A stretch of DNA of 64,000 bases from Candidatus Dormiibacterota bacterium (GTDB taxonomy: Bacteria > Chloroflexota > Dormibacteria > Dormibacterales > Dormibacteraceae). The notes below the pieces were generated by a model that did not search any database, was not told the DNA's origin, and worked only from the letters and a program-made list of their open reading frames with translations. Of this stretch, positions 1 to 8,724 are shown piece after piece (the stretch's first letter is position 1; every line of letters begins with the position of its first letter). A program made the position numbers and the translations under genes. The stretch spans positions 1 through 64,000 of the forward strand of contig PLJM01000008.1 in assembly GCA_003139695.1 (NCBI GenBank). The letters run 5' to 3'.

Positions 1-240
1 GCTCGCCGGGCCCACTGCACCGCCTTTTCCCAGTCCAGCACCACCCCGTCCTGCCACTGGCACGCATCTCGGTCACTTCGCCCGACAGTGACTTTCTGTG
101 GTACTGCCGGCATCGCTTCGCTCGCCTGGCTTACTCCACCGCCTTTTTCCCAGCCCAGCACCACCCCGTCGTGCCACCAGCACGCATCTCGGTCACTTCG
201 CCCGGCAGTGACTTTTTAGTACGCCGGCTTCGCTTCGCTT
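1..240. repeat. two-copy tandem direct repeat, about 118 bp unit
   Basis: Two adjacent units (about 1-119 and 120-237) share long identical blocks, including CACCACCCCGTC, GCACGCATCTCGGTCACTTC and GCAGTGACTTT, with scattered substitutions and short indels. Each unit ends in a GGC(A/T)TCGCTTCGCT stretch that restarts the next. I see no convincing gene in 1-298. The array may continue to the left of the window. Confidence 0.8.
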
Positions 241-298
241 GCCACCCCACCCGTCTCAGTCATTCCACAGCCCCCGCTATCACCTCCGTTAGGCTGGA

Positions 299-862
299 GT
301 GGTGGGCAAGCTAGTTGTTACTGAGTTCATCACATTGGATGGCGTGGTCGAGGACCCCTCCTGGTCCTTCGACTTCAACCGAGGCGAAGAGGGCGAGGAC
401 TTCAAGGGCGACGAGCTCAAGGCCGCGGACGCCCAGCTCCTCGGCCGTATCACCTACGAAGGCTTCGCCAAGGCCTGGCCCACGATGAAGGACGCCGGCT
501 GGTTCGGCGACAAGATGAACGGCATGCCGAAGTACGTGGTGTCGACCACCCTCAAGGATGAGGACGCGACCTGGAACAACTCCACTGTCATCCGGAACGA
601 CGTCGAGGGCCACGTCAAGCGCCTAAAGAATGAGGTGGGCGGCGACATCCTCGTGGCGGGCAGCGCCAACCTCATCCAGACCTTGGTCAAGCACAACCTC
701 GTGGACGAGTACCGCCTGATGGTCTACCCCATCGTCCTCGGCCAAGGCAAGCGCCTCTTCCAGGAAGGCCTACCGCGCACCGCCTTCAATCTGGTGGACA
801 CCAAGCACGTTGGCCCAGAAGGGGTGGTCATTCTCACGTACAAGCCAAAACCCAGCGAGTAA
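299..862 (+). CDS. dihydrofolate reductase / RibD C-terminal family protein
   Basis: The 187-residue product has the RibD C-terminal (DHFR-fold) pattern. It opens with a beta strand and SLDG-like turn (FITLDGVVEDP, about residues 9-19), has LLGRITYEGF near 47, and ends with the family block GGDILVAGSANLIQTLVKHNLVDEYRL and PIVLGQGKRLF. Such proteins bind NADPH and reduce pteridine- or pyrimidine-like substrates, but the substrate of this stand-alone type is usually unknown. The start is GTG at 299 or the next codon GTG at 302; a GGAG lies directly upstream, which favours 302. It is a single gene between a repeat and a converging broken gene. It is not a canonical FolA, and no riboflavin genes are nearby. 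Confidence 0.85.
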   Translation: MVGKLVVTEFITLDGVVEDPSWSFDFNRGEEGEDFKGDELKAADAQLLGRITYEGFAKAWPTMKDAGWFGDKMNGMPKYVVSTTLKDEDATWNNSTVIRNDVEGHVKRLKNEVGGDILVAGSANLIQTLVKHNLVDEYRLMVYPIVLGQGKRLFQEGLPRTAFNLVDTKHVGPEGVVILTYKPKPSE

Positions 863-950
863 TTTGCCGGCGTAGCGCCGCTCGCCGGTCTTGAAGTGCC
901 CCGACTGGATCTACAGCCACGGCGGACTCGAAATCCCGCCCGGGGCTCTT

Positions 951-1546
951 TTATCGGACCTGGTCACCTCCCGGATCCGCGCCGACCCGACGAGCTGAGG
1001 CGGGATGGAGATCGGTCTCGGCAAGATGCCAACGCACGATCCTAAAGCCGTACCGGATCGCCGCCTCGAGCCGAATGCGGTCGAGGCGCCCGTCGGGTCC
1101 CTTGGGGATGCCCACAAAAGAAGCGACAGTGGGGTTGGCTGCGGTCATTACCGCGAGAAGGCGCTCGATCTCATCGATGTCGCTCACCAGATCTGGTCGC
1201 GCGAACACATCGCGTCCACGCATCCGGATGCGCACCGGTTCGCCCTCGCGGAGGTTCAGCTTCCACTTGCCCCGCCCGGAGTCAGCAGTAGGTTGCCCTG
1301 CTTCACGTAGCTGAGCGGCTGCCGGTAGTGCTTGCCAGTCTTGCGACCGGTGAGTGAGACCAGCATCAGCCGACCACCGAGCGGCGTCGCAAAGGGTAGA
1401 CCCAAAAATGCGCGCATCGGAACGTTGATCACGCTCATGAACCCGGCCTGGAGGCGACGGCTGAGCGGCCGCTTCGAACGTCCCGTTGTCGCCGATCCCT
1501 TCATGGGCGTCTGAATCACCGGGGGTGTTTCATCCATTGATGCCAT
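951..1546 (-). pseudogene. frameshifted F420/deazaflavin-dependent nitroreductase (Ddn family)
   Basis: Two open frames together give one Ddn-type protein of about 198 residues. The 5' part (1546 to about 1270) holds the family signature LTGRKTGKHYRQPL and ends at LLLTPGG. The 3' part continues as GKWKLNLREGEPVRIRMRGRD and VASFVGIPKG in another frame. Restoring one G in the GGGG run on the minus strand (plus strand CCCC at 1270-1273) rejoins them exactly. The start ATG at 1546 has AGGAGG 9 nt upstream, inside the end of the TetR gene, so the two form one transcript. The family binds F420 or a flavin and acts on small molecules or quinones. Either the gene is a recent pseudogene or the lost base is a homopolymer sequencing error. 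Confidence 0.85.
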
Positions 1547-1549
1547 GGC

Positions 1550-2197
1550 TCAAGCCCTCCTGATTGCGTAGGTGGCGAGTCCGCCGTCGAGGCGGGCGAA
1601 GGCGCGCGTTGCGTGCGCCCGCGCCTCCGCCACCAGCTTGGGTCCACGCCTTCCGGCCAGCACCCGGGCTCGGATATGAATGACCAACGCTCGATGGACG
1701 CTCATCAGCGCGCCCGCAACACCCTGGAGTTCGACGTCGTCAGGGGTCATGCGTGTGCCCTCGGCAAGGACTTGAGCGAGCACCTGGGTGTAGCTTGCCG
1801 CCAACTCGCGCTCGCGTATTTGTAGCGCGGGACTGGAGTTGATAAGGGCTCCAGCACGCACGATGCGCTCTGCGGTTTCTTCCATGGCGAGGTCCTTGCA
1901 ACCGTCCAGCACCGGACGCCGGAACGCCGCAAGCACCGACTCCCCCGCCTCACGCCCTCGGACGGCAGAGATGAGCTTTTCCTCGAAGAACTCCATTCGG
2001 CCGAAGACGAGGTCCTCCTTGCTCGGGAAGTAGTTGAAGACAGTCACTTCGGAGACATCGGCTGCGCGGGCGATCTCTGCGACGGTCACCAACTCGAAGC
2101 CGCGCTTGGCGAAGAGGCGCGCCGCCGACTCGAGGATCAGTCGCCGCGTCTGCTGCTTCTTGCGCTCACGGAGCCCTAGCTCAGCTGTAACCACCAC
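1550..2197 (-). CDS. TetR-family transcriptional regulator
   Basis: The 215-residue protein has a TetR N-terminal helix-turn-helix at about residues 14-60 (TRRLILESAARLFAKRGFE, then VAEIARAADVSEVTVFNYFPSKEDLV). The C-terminal helical half is the ligand and dimer domain and does not reveal the ligand. It is followed after 3 nt by the broken nitroreductase and is divergent from an ABC exporter, a classic layout for a repressor controlling itself and the pump. The 160-bp divergent region has AT-rich stretches and two direct TAGG(G)TGAC copies on the minus strand (around 2220-2262) that could be operators; this is inference. Confidence 0.93.
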   Translation of the reverse strand: MVVTAELGLRERKKQQTRRLILESAARLFAKRGFELVTVAEIARAADVSEVTVFNYFPSKEDLVFGRMEFFEEKLISAVRGREAGESVLAAFRRPVLDGCKDLAMEETAERIVRAGALINSSPALQIRERELAASYTQVLAQVLAEGTRMTPDDVELQGVAGALMSVHRALVIHIRARVLAGRRGPKLVAEARAHATRAFARLDGGLATYAIRRA

Positions 2198-2364
2198 TGA
2201 AGGATACCACCATTGCTTTAGTCACCCTATGTATTTGGGACCTATATAGTTATGGTCACCTAGCGTGGCTGAAAACGTCGGCGATCACGACCCAATGACT
2301 GCCTTACGCGAGGCATCGCAGCGTCTCTTTGATCGGTTGTGGAATGTGAATAGAGGTGCTGCTG
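2198..2364. promoter_or_regulatory. divergent promoter region between TetR gene and ABC exporter
   Basis: This 167-bp gap separates two outward-reading units. It contains the AT-rich block CCTATGTATTTGGGACCTATATAGTTATGG (2226-2255), unusual for this GC-rich window. That block is bracketed by two similar GTCACC(C/T) motifs (2221 and 2255). A TetR dimer site is likely here, but I cannot define the half-sites securely. Confidence 0.45.
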
Positions 2365-3288
2365 ATGGCTGATGTCGCCCTGAGCACACACGGACTGACC
2401 AAGCGCTATGGGAAAGCGACCGCGGTCGACGGTGTCAACATCACCGTCCGTCACGGGGAAATCTACGGTTTCCTGGGCCCTAATGGAGCGGGTAAGACAA
2501 CCACTTTGCGGATGGTGCTCGGTCTGGTCAGGCCATCGGCCGGGACGGCCGAGGTGCTGGGAAGGGCGCCTGGTGACCCGGCCGGCCTGGCGCGAATCGG
2601 GGCAATGGTGGAAAGTGCAGCGTTCTACCCGTATTTGTCCGCTCGAGACAACCTCGAGGTGCTGGCCCGACACGCCAATGTGCCGCGACCGCGTGTCGCC
2701 GACGTTCTTACAACAGTCGGCCTAGCGGCTCGAGCGGGTGACCGCTTCGCTAGCTACTCCCTAGGAATGAAGCAGCGGCTCGGAGTGGCAGCCGCCTTGC
2801 TTAAGGATCCCGAACTACTGATTCTCGACGAGCCCACTAACGGCCTCGACCCCTTTGGTATGGCTGATATGAACGACCTTATAAGCCGGCTTGGCCACGA
2901 GGGCAAGACGGTGTTGCTCTCGAGCCACAACCTCGCCGAGGTGCAGCAGATCTGTGATCACGTCGGTGTCATCTTCAAAGGCAAGCTGGTCGCTCAGAGC
3001 ACAGTTGATGAGCTTCGCGGGTCGGCTGTGCTCGTCATCTCGGCCACGCCCATCGAGCAGGCCGAGAAGTATCTGGTCGGGCTGGTGGGGCGAGAGAAGG
3101 TTTCCGTCGAGCGGGACATGATCCGGGTCAATGTCGACGGGCACGAGTCTGCCTCGATTAACCGGCAACTGGTGCTTGCTGGCGTCGAGGTGCACGAGTT
3201 GCGCCGCGAGGAGCGGAGCCTCGAGGAGGCCTTCATGGCCATGAGCGCCACATACGCCGGCACCCGAGGAGGATCGGATGCTCGGTAG
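2365..3288 (+). CDS. ABC-2 exporter, ATP-binding protein
   Basis: This is an ABC transporter ATPase of about 307 residues. It has Walker A GPNGAGKTT near residue 38, a signature variant YSLGMKQRLGVAAALL near 133, and Walker B LLILDEPTNGLDP near 153 followed by SSHNLAEVQQICD with the switch histidine. The C-terminal tail (VEVHELRREERSLEEAFM) is typical of drug or bacteriocin exporter ATPases of the CcmA/BcrA type. I chose ATG 2365 because AGAGG lies 8 nt before it; GTG 2356 is in frame but overlaps that site. It overlaps its permease gene by 11 nt. The neighbouring divergent TetR gene suggests drug or lipid export under repressor control. The substrate is unknown. Confidence 0.93.
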   Translation: MADVALSTHGLTKRYGKATAVDGVNITVRHGEIYGFLGPNGAGKTTTLRMVLGLVRPSAGTAEVLGRAPGDPAGLARIGAMVESAAFYPYLSARDNLEVLARHANVPRPRVADVLTTVGLAARAGDRFASYSLGMKQRLGVAAALLKDPELLILDEPTNGLDPFGMADMNDLISRLGHEGKTVLLSSHNLAEVQQICDHVGVIFKGKLVAQSTVDELRGSAVLVISATPIEQAEKYLVGLVGREKVSVERDMIRVNVDGHESASINRQLVLAGVEVHELRREERSLEEAFMAMSATYAGTRGGSDAR

Positions 3289-4099
3289 CTACTCCGGTGA
3301 GCTGCTTAAGTTCGTCAAACGCCCTGCGGTGTGGGTCGTCGCTGGAGTTTGGCTCGCGCTCCTACTGGCTTTCACCGAGCTGTTTCCGTACATCGCGTAC
3401 CGGTCCGCCTCCAATACGCAGCTGGCCGCCGGCCTCCTCCAGCCACTCCTGCCAGCTCAGCTTTCCGGACATGCCATCACCGGCTATCCCGTTTGGGGCG
3501 GCTCGTTGATTCTGGTGCTGGGTGCGCTGTGCTCGGGGTCCGAGTACGGCTGGGGCACGCTCAAAACGATGCTCAGCAACCGGCCTGGGCGGCTGACCTT
3601 TTACTTTGCCCAGCTCGCGACGCTGGCTAGCGCCATCGCGGCCCTGGTGATCGTCGCGTTCGCGCTGTCCTCGCTGGCCAGCGTCCTCATCGCGAGATCG
3701 GCAAACGTCGAACTCGACTTCCCCACCGCAACTGCGTTGGCCCAAGCGATGGCAGCGGGCTGGCTGATCCTCGTCATGTGGACGTTGTTGGGGGCAAGCC
3801 TATCGATCGTGTTTCGCGGTACCGCCCTGTCGATCGGGCTTGGTCTGGTATGGATCCTGGCGGTTGAGAACCTCATTCGATACACCGCGTCGCTGATCGA
3901 TGCTGTGGCACAGGCCGAGAAGTTCATGCCTGGAGCTGACGCCGGCTCATTGGTCGCAGCGTTGGGTGCGGCAAGCGCCAGCCAGACTGGCATCGCGGCG
4001 GTCGTCAGCGGCTCTCAAGCTTTATGGAGCGTAGTGCTTTACACGCTGCTCTTTGGGGCCCTTGGTGCGGTTATTCTCGTCCGCCGCGATGTCCAGTGA
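3278..4099 (+). CDS. ABC-2 type exporter permease
   Basis: The 273-residue protein has about six hydrophobic segments and fits the ABC2_membrane permease type that pairs with a separate ATPase. It begins with a short cytosolic stretch, GELLKFVKRPAVWVVAG. Segments follow at about 17-40, 70-90, 105-135, 150-172, 178-196 and 240-265. GAGGAGG 6 nt before ATG 3278 supports the start, inside the end of the ATPase gene (translational coupling). It should form the transmembrane half of the exporter with the preceding gene. A short untranslated stretch follows before the converging aminotransferase gene. Confidence 0.88.
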   Translation: MLGSYSGELLKFVKRPAVWVVAGVWLALLLAFTELFPYIAYRSASNTQLAAGLLQPLLPAQLSGHAITGYPVWGGSLILVLGALCSGSEYGWGTLKTMLSNRPGRLTFYFAQLATLASAIAALVIVAFALSSLASVLIARSANVELDFPTATALAQAMAAGWLILVMWTLLGASLSIVFRGTALSIGLGLVWILAVENLIRYTASLIDAVAQAEKFMPGADAGSLVAALGAASASQTGIAAVVSGSQALWSVVLYTLLFGALGAVILVRRDVQ

Positions 4100-4149
4100 G
4101 AACCCGAATCGCTTACCTGTGAGTGACGCCTCTCGGTTTTGTGGGCCGC

Positions 4150-5331
4150 TCAGCCTCGATTAGCTGCGATGAAATCGCTGATCTGCTTCAACCCGCGCTT
4201 GAGCTCGTCCTCTGACTGCGTATAAGCCAGACGGATGTACCCCTTGCCCGCGGCCCCGAACGCGGTCCCCGGCAGCACCGCCACCCCCGCCTCCGTAAGC
4301 AACCGATCAGCGAGCTCCCTCTCCTCAAACCCAGTCTCTTTGATGTTGGGAAACGCATAAAACGAACCCTGGGGCCGAGCACACCGCACCCCCGGTATCG
4401 CGTTCAACCCATCCACCACCAGGTTGCGCCGGTGTTCGAACACCTTCACCATCCGGTGTACCGCGTGCTCCGACTCCGGCGCGCTTAGCGCCTCAATCGC
4501 CGCCATCTGGGTGAAACCGGCAGCACACGACGACGAGTTGATCATCAGCTGGTCCAGCTTGGCGGCCAGCGCCGTGGGCGCCACGGCGTAGCCCAACCGC
4601 CACCCCGTCATCGCATACGACTTCGACAACCCATCCATGAGCACCGTCCGCTCCCTCATCCCAGGCTGCGACAAGGGCGACACGTGCTCAAACTCGTAAA
4701 CGAGCTGGCTGTAAATCTCATCCGATACCACGAGCAGGTCGTGCTTGTGGGCGAGCTCGCACACGAACGCCACGTCCTCCTCGGTGAGAATCCCCCCAGT
4801 CGGGTTCTGCGGCGTGTTGATGATCACCATCCGCGTCTTGGGCGTGACCAGGCTCTCGAGTTGATCGAGGTCCATGCGGAACCCCGTCTCCTCCCGCAAC
4901 GTGACGAACTTGGGGACCGCACCGATGAAGTTGACCTGCGACGCATAGGCGGGGTAGCCAGGATCCGGAATGATCACCTCGTCACCCGGCTCGATGCAAG
5001 CGAGCAGGGTGAACAACAGCACGTTCTTTGATCCGGGAACGAGCACGACATCGGTGGGATCGACGGGCGTCTTGAGCGTGCGCTGCACGAAGCCCGCGAC
5101 CGCCTCCCTCGCCTCCATGATCCCGCTCGCGGGCGTGTAGTGCGTGAAACCGTTCTGCATCGCGGAGATGCCCGCCTCCACGATGTTGTCGGGCGTCGCA
5201 AAGTCCGGCTCCCCAATCTCGAGGTGCACGATCTTCTTGCCCTCGGCCTCGAGCTTCCGCGCCTTGGCGAGAACGACAAACGCGCCCTCGGTCCCCAACC
5301 TCGACATGCGCTCCGCGAACTTGATCGTCAC
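4150..5331 (-). CDS. class I/II PLP-dependent aminotransferase (aspartate-aminotransferase-like)
   Basis: The 393-residue enzyme belongs to the fold-type I aminotransferases of the AspC/PatA subgroup. The PLP lysine is K237 in SKSYAMTGWRLGY, the ring-pairing aspartate is D204 in SDEIYS, and NTPQNPTGG near 172 is the substrate and PLP loop. The carboxylate-binding arginine is probably in GYIRLAY near residue 370. Such enzymes exchange amino groups between an amino acid and 2-oxoglutarate; the exact donor cannot be read from sequence. The start is GTG 5331. It lies 9 nt after the SDR gene on the same strand, so the two are probably cotranscribed. Confidence 0.93.
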   Translation of the reverse strand: MTIKFAERMSRLGTEGAFVVLAKARKLEAEGKKIVHLEIGEPDFATPDNIVEAGISAMQNGFTHYTPASGIMEAREAVAGFVQRTLKTPVDPTDVVLVPGSKNVLLFTLLACIEPGDEVIIPDPGYPAYASQVNFIGAVPKFVTLREETGFRMDLDQLESLVTPKTRMVIINTPQNPTGGILTEEDVAFVCELAHKHDLLVVSDEIYSQLVYEFEHVSPLSQPGMRERTVLMDGLSKSYAMTGWRLGYAVAPTALAAKLDQLMINSSSCAAGFTQMAAIEALSAPESEHAVHRMVKVFEHRRNLVVDGLNAIPGVRCARPQGSFYAFPNIKETGFEERELADRLLTEAGVAVLPGTAFGAAGKGYIRLAYTQSEDELKRGLKQISDFIAANRG

Positions 5332-5340
5332 CGAGACAGC

Positions 5341-6111
5341 CTAATGCACGCCGAGCAGCGCGCCGCCATCGACCCCAAGCGTCTGCCCCGTGATGTAGCC
5401 GGCTTGCTTCGAGCAAAGGAACGCGCAAGCCGCCGCGAACTCGGATGGCTCCCCAAACCGCCCCATCGGCGCCTCGGCAGCCATGCGCTTGAGCTGCTCC
5501 TCCGGATCGCCCCCCGAAGTCCCAGCCATCTGCCGGATGCGATCCGTGAGGATCTTGTCCGGCGCCAGGCAGTTAACGGTGATCCCATCCCGCGCCACCT
5601 CGCGCGACAGCGTCTTCGCCAACCCCGTGACCGCCGCCCGCAGCGAGTTGGACAGCGTGATGTTCGGGATCGGCTGCCGCACCGACACGGAGGTGATGAA
5701 CACGATGCGGCCCTGCCCGGACTTCTTGAGGTGCGGCAGGCTCGCGTTGACCAGCCGCACGGCGCTCATCAGCGTCAGTTGATAGGCGGTGTCCCAGGCC
5801 TCGAGCGGCGTGCTCTGAAATGTGCCGGGCGGCGGCCCACCAGCGTTAACGACGAGTATGTCGATGCCACCCAACTTCGCGACCACCGCCTCGACCAGCG
5901 TTGCCGGATCGCCAGGCTTGGACATGTCGGCCACCTGCCACCCAGCCGCCCCAATCGCCCTCCCCGCCGCCTCGATCGCAGCAGCATCACGCGAGGCAAC
6001 AAACACTTTCGCTCCCTCACCAGCCAGGGCCTCGGCGCAAGCACGCCCGAGCCCCTTGCTGGCCGCGGTTACGAGAGCACGACGCCCATCAAGGCCAAGA
6101 TCCACGCCCAC
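5341..6111 (-). CDS. short-chain dehydrogenase/reductase lacking the usual Tyr-Lys pair
   Basis: The 256-residue protein has a Rossmann fold with TAASKGLGRA (about residues 15-24) and the NAG motif (VVNAGG near 86). The catalytic serine region ITSVSVRQP is present, but the following segment reads NITLSNSLRAAVTG where classical SDRs have Y-x3-K. FabG-like C-terminal features remain (INVN-like TVNCLAPDKI, and ITGQTLGVDGG). A recognised divergent BKR-like SDR subgroup also lacks a perfect tetrad, so this is probably a family trait rather than decay. It is probably cotranscribed with the downstream aminotransferase. The reaction is uncertain and activity should not be assumed. Confidence 0.88.
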   Translation of the reverse strand: MGVDLGLDGRRALVTAASKGLGRACAEALAGEGAKVFVASRDAAAIEAAGRAIGAAGWQVADMSKPGDPATLVEAVVAKLGGIDILVVNAGGPPPGTFQSTPLEAWDTAYQLTLMSAVRLVNASLPHLKKSGQGRIVFITSVSVRQPIPNITLSNSLRAAVTGLAKTLSREVARDGITVNCLAPDKILTDRIRQMAGTSGGDPEEQLKRMAAEAPMGRFGEPSEFAAACAFLCSKQAGYITGQTLGVDGGALLGVH

Positions 6112-6171
6112 AATTGTGCGGTGAGGACGATCAACGTCGCATCAACCCAAACGGCAACGGCTGGAAGTGCG

Positions 6172-7827
6172 TTAACCGCCCGTGTTCACATACCACTGCG
6201 TCACGTACTGGAGGCGATCGCCCGGCTCGATCACGTTATTGAGGCGCACGCCGTGGACGCGCTGCGAAATCGCATAGTCGTAGTGCGGCGCATATAGGAA
6301 GATCGCTGGCGCCGCGTCAGCGATGAGCATCTGAAAGTCGATGTACGCGCCCAGGCGGGCCGACTGATCGACCGCCGCCCGCCCGACCTCAAGATCCTGG
6401 TCGATCACCCCCCAACCCCGCTGATACGCGAAGTTCAGAGAGTTAGGGTCCGCGCCCGAATGCCACAGCGAGTACTGGTCGGGATCGGGCCCGACATCGA
6501 ACGCCACGAGCGCCATCTGGTACTTCCTGCCAATCAGGTACGACTGCACGAGCGCCGTCGAGGTGACCGGCGTGACATCAGCCTCGACCCCCACCGCAAG
6601 CAGCTGCTTGGACACCGCGTCGGCCACCTGCCGGTTCGGGAACGAGCCCGCGGTGACCAGCGACACCTTGAAAGGAATGCCGCCCTTGGTCCGGATCTTG
6701 GCCCCGGGCGCCAGCACCCAGCCCGCAGCCTCAAGCGCCTTCACTGCTGTGATCCTGTCGTAGGGATACTTAGCGGCGGCCGCTGCGGAGTAAGCCCAGT
6801 CGGCAACAGGGATCGGGCCCGGATCAGGATCGCCATGACCGGCGATCACGTCGTCGATGATCTTCTGTCGGTCGATCGCCTGCGTCAGCGCGAGCCGCAC
6901 CTTCACGTCGCTGAAGTACGGCTTTCCAGCACCCTCCACATTCATCGATACGAAAGCGTCGGTGAAGGTCCTCACATCCTGCACGGTGATGTCGCTGCGG
7001 CGCTCCAGGGTGCCGACCTCCTGTGGCTCGAGACCACCGACCAGGTCCGCCGCCCCGTGCACGACCCCATCAATCGCCGCCTGCGGATCGGTCGCCGGGT
7101 TGGCCGAATAGGTTCGAAAGATCAGGTGGTCCAGGTATGGCTGGGGATCCGCGTATACGTTGCGGTTGAGAGTCACGGCGAGAGGACTGATCGCCGAAAC
7201 CTTGAACGGCCCGGTGCCGATCGCCAGCGCGCCGCTGTACGGGCTCGCCGCAATCTGCGGCGGCGACATGCCATTGAACAGGTGCTTGGCGATGATCCCG
7301 ATACGAAGAGCGAGCGGGAAGGAGGCGCTGGGCGCCCGCAGGGTGAAGATCACGCGGCCGGGACCCGCCGCACCGATGCCGACCTGCCGCCATGAGTCGG
7401 CGCCCGGCTGCGTGTACTCGAGGTCCTGCAGAACGTGGAAGGTGAACAGCACATCGTCGGACGTAAACGGCTGGCCGTCGGCCCACTTGACGCCGCTGCG
7501 GATGGTGAACGTGTACGAGAGGTGATTTGGTGAGATGGTCCACGTGCTGGCCAGCTGGCCAACCACGTTCTGCTGGGCGTCGATGGTCGTGAGGCCTTGA
7601 TAGATGACGCTGTCGACGTCGCGCGTCGTGGCGTCCACCTCGAACAGCGGGTTTAGCGCGCCTGGCGCCCCGACCAGCGCTTCCACGGCCGTGCCCCCGC
7701 GCGCGGGCTTCGGCGCGGTGGCGACGGGCTGGCAGCCCAAGAGCACCACCGCCGCGAGCGCGACGGCGGCGGCTAGTCGACTACTACGGATGAGTGGCCA
7801 ACCAGTTGGCGACCCAGATGTTGGCAA
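6172..7827 (-). CDS. oligopeptide-type ABC transporter substrate-binding lipoprotein
   Basis: This is a periplasmic-binding-protein family 5 (SBP_bac_5, OppA/DppA-like) lipoprotein of about 551 residues. A signal sequence ends in a lipobox VVLLGC. After it come the family blocks (SYTFTIRSGVKWADGQPFTSDDVLFTF, then LNRNVYADP, FRTYS and VRLALTQAIDRQKI). It should capture peptides, nickel chelates or sugars outside the membrane, but no permease or ATPase genes adjoin it. The open frame extends to 7947 inside secG. I placed the start at TTG 7827, which gives a signal peptide of about 30 residues and overlaps secG by 44 nt; no strong ribosome site is visible, so the start is uncertain. Confidence 0.88.
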   Translation of the reverse strand: MPTSGSPTGWPLIRSSRLAAAVALAAVVLLGCQPVATAPKPARGGTAVEALVGAPGALNPLFEVDATTRDVDSVIYQGLTTIDAQQNVVGQLASTWTISPNHLSYTFTIRSGVKWADGQPFTSDDVLFTFHVLQDLEYTQPGADSWRQVGIGAAGPGRVIFTLRAPSASFPLALRIGIIAKHLFNGMSPPQIAASPYSGALAIGTGPFKVSAISPLAVTLNRNVYADPQPYLDHLIFRTYSANPATDPQAAIDGVVHGAADLVGGLEPQEVGTLERRSDITVQDVRTFTDAFVSMNVEGAGKPYFSDVKVRLALTQAIDRQKIIDDVIAGHGDPDPGPIPVADWAYSAAAAAKYPYDRITAVKALEAAGWVLAPGAKIRTKGGIPFKVSLVTAGSFPNRQVADAVSKQLLAVGVEADVTPVTSTALVQSYLIGRKYQMALVAFDVGPDPDQYSLWHSGADPNSLNFAYQRGWGVIDQDLEVGRAAVDQSARLGAYIDFQMLIADAAPAIFLYAPHYDYAISQRVHGVRLNNVIEPGDRLQYVTQWYVNTGG

Positions 7828-8047
7828 CCGAGCAGACCAAGAACGCGGCGGTAAGGACCCACGACGTCCAGTAGATCTGGCGCTCCAGCCCACGGCGCGT
7901 CCGATAACCTCCGCCCAACCCGCCATCGCCGCCTCCGATGGTGCCACCCAGCCCTGACGCCTTGGGCGTCTGCACCAGCACGCTGACGATCACCAGGAGG
8001 GCGATCACCGCCTCGAGGACGACCAGCGTATGAGCGACGTTCTGCAT
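7784..8047 (-). CDS. secG: protein-export membrane protein SecG
   Basis: The 87-residue protein has two membrane segments (about 8-25 and 58-80) around a glycine-rich loop, with SVLVQTPKASGLGGTIGGG matching the SecG core. SecG helps SecYE move proteins across the membrane. Its place downstream of tpiA/gpmA follows the well-known gap-pgk-tpi-secG order. AGGGGAG 6-7 nt before ATG 8047 supports the start. The binding-protein gene starts within its 3' end. Confidence 0.92.
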   Translation of the reverse strand: MQNVAHTLVVLEAVIALLVIVSVLVQTPKASGLGGTIGGGDGGLGGGYRTRRGLERQIYWTSWVLTAAFLVCSVANIWVANWLATHP

Positions 8048-8057
8048 CGGGTCTCCC

Positions 8058-8675
8058 CTATGCCACCCAGATCGAGCTGAACCGAACCTCGATCGCCGCC
8101 CAGTTCAACGTGTTGAACCATGCCGCGAGGTAGTCGGCGCGCTTGTTCTGGTACTTCAAGTAGTAGGCGTGCTCCCACACGTCGACACCAAGGATCGGTG
8201 TGAGGCCTTCCATGTAAGGGCTGTCCTGGTTCGGGTAGCTCTTGATCGACATCTTTCCGTTCTTGTCAGCCAAGAGCCATGCCCAGCCGCTGCCGAACTG
8301 GCCGAGACCGGCCTTCGTCAGCTGCTCTTTGAATGCGTCGTAGCTCCCGAACGTGCTCTTGATCGTGTCGCCGAGCCGGCCTGGAGGGTTGCCACCGCCG
8401 CCCGGGCCCATGATGCTCCAGAAGATCGAGTGGTTGGAGTGGCCGCCGGCGTTGTTTCGGATCGCGGTGCGGATGTCCTCCGGGACCTCATTGATTCCCC
8501 AAAGCAGGTCCTCGACGGTCTTGGCAGCGAGCTCCGGGTGCTTGTCCAACGCGGCGTTGGCGTTGGTCACGTAGGTCGCGTGGTGCTTGTCGTGATGGAT
8601 CTCCATCGTTTTCGCGTCGATGTGCGGCTCTAGAGCGTCGAACGGGTACGCAAGCGGTGGAACCTGGAATGCCAT
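8058..8675 (-). CDS. sodA: superoxide dismutase, Fe/Mn type
   Basis: The 205-residue enzyme has all four metal ligands of the Fe/Mn family: H in [13 protein letters not shown] (about 27), H in [10 protein letters not shown] (about 80), and D and H in DVWEHAYYL (about 166 and 170). The NQDSP glutamine resembles manganese or cambialistic members. It removes superoxide in the cytosol. AGGGGGG before ATG 8675 is a good ribosome site. It lies between gpmA and secG on the same strand with gaps of about 50 and 10 nt, so it appears to be part of the glycolysis-secG transcript. Confidence 0.95.
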   Translation of the reverse strand: MAFQVPPLAYPFDALEPHIDAKTMEIHHDKHHATYVTNANAALDKHPELAAKTVEDLLWGINEVPEDIRTAIRNNAGGHSNHSIFWSIMGPGGGGNPPGRLGDTIKSTFGSYDAFKEQLTKAGLGQFGSGWAWLLADKNGKMSIKSYPNQDSPYMEGLTPILGVDVWEHAYYLKYQNKRADYLAAWFNTLNWAAIEVRFSSIWVA

Positions 8676-8724
8676 TTGGGACCCCCCTTAATTGATCTGG
8701 TCTTGTCTTATGTCGTAGAGCAGA

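Noticed and set aside
900-960. tRNA-like segment (CGGACTCGAAATCCCGCC near 923-941)
   Set aside because: It resembles an anticodon or T arm, but no acceptor stem, D arm or complete cloverleaf can be built around it on either strand.
5140-6297. 385-codon plus-strand frame opposite the SDR gene
   Set aside because: High-GC antisense shadow of the SDR and aminotransferase genes; its composition (R, H, P, L) and lack of motifs are typical of such shadows.
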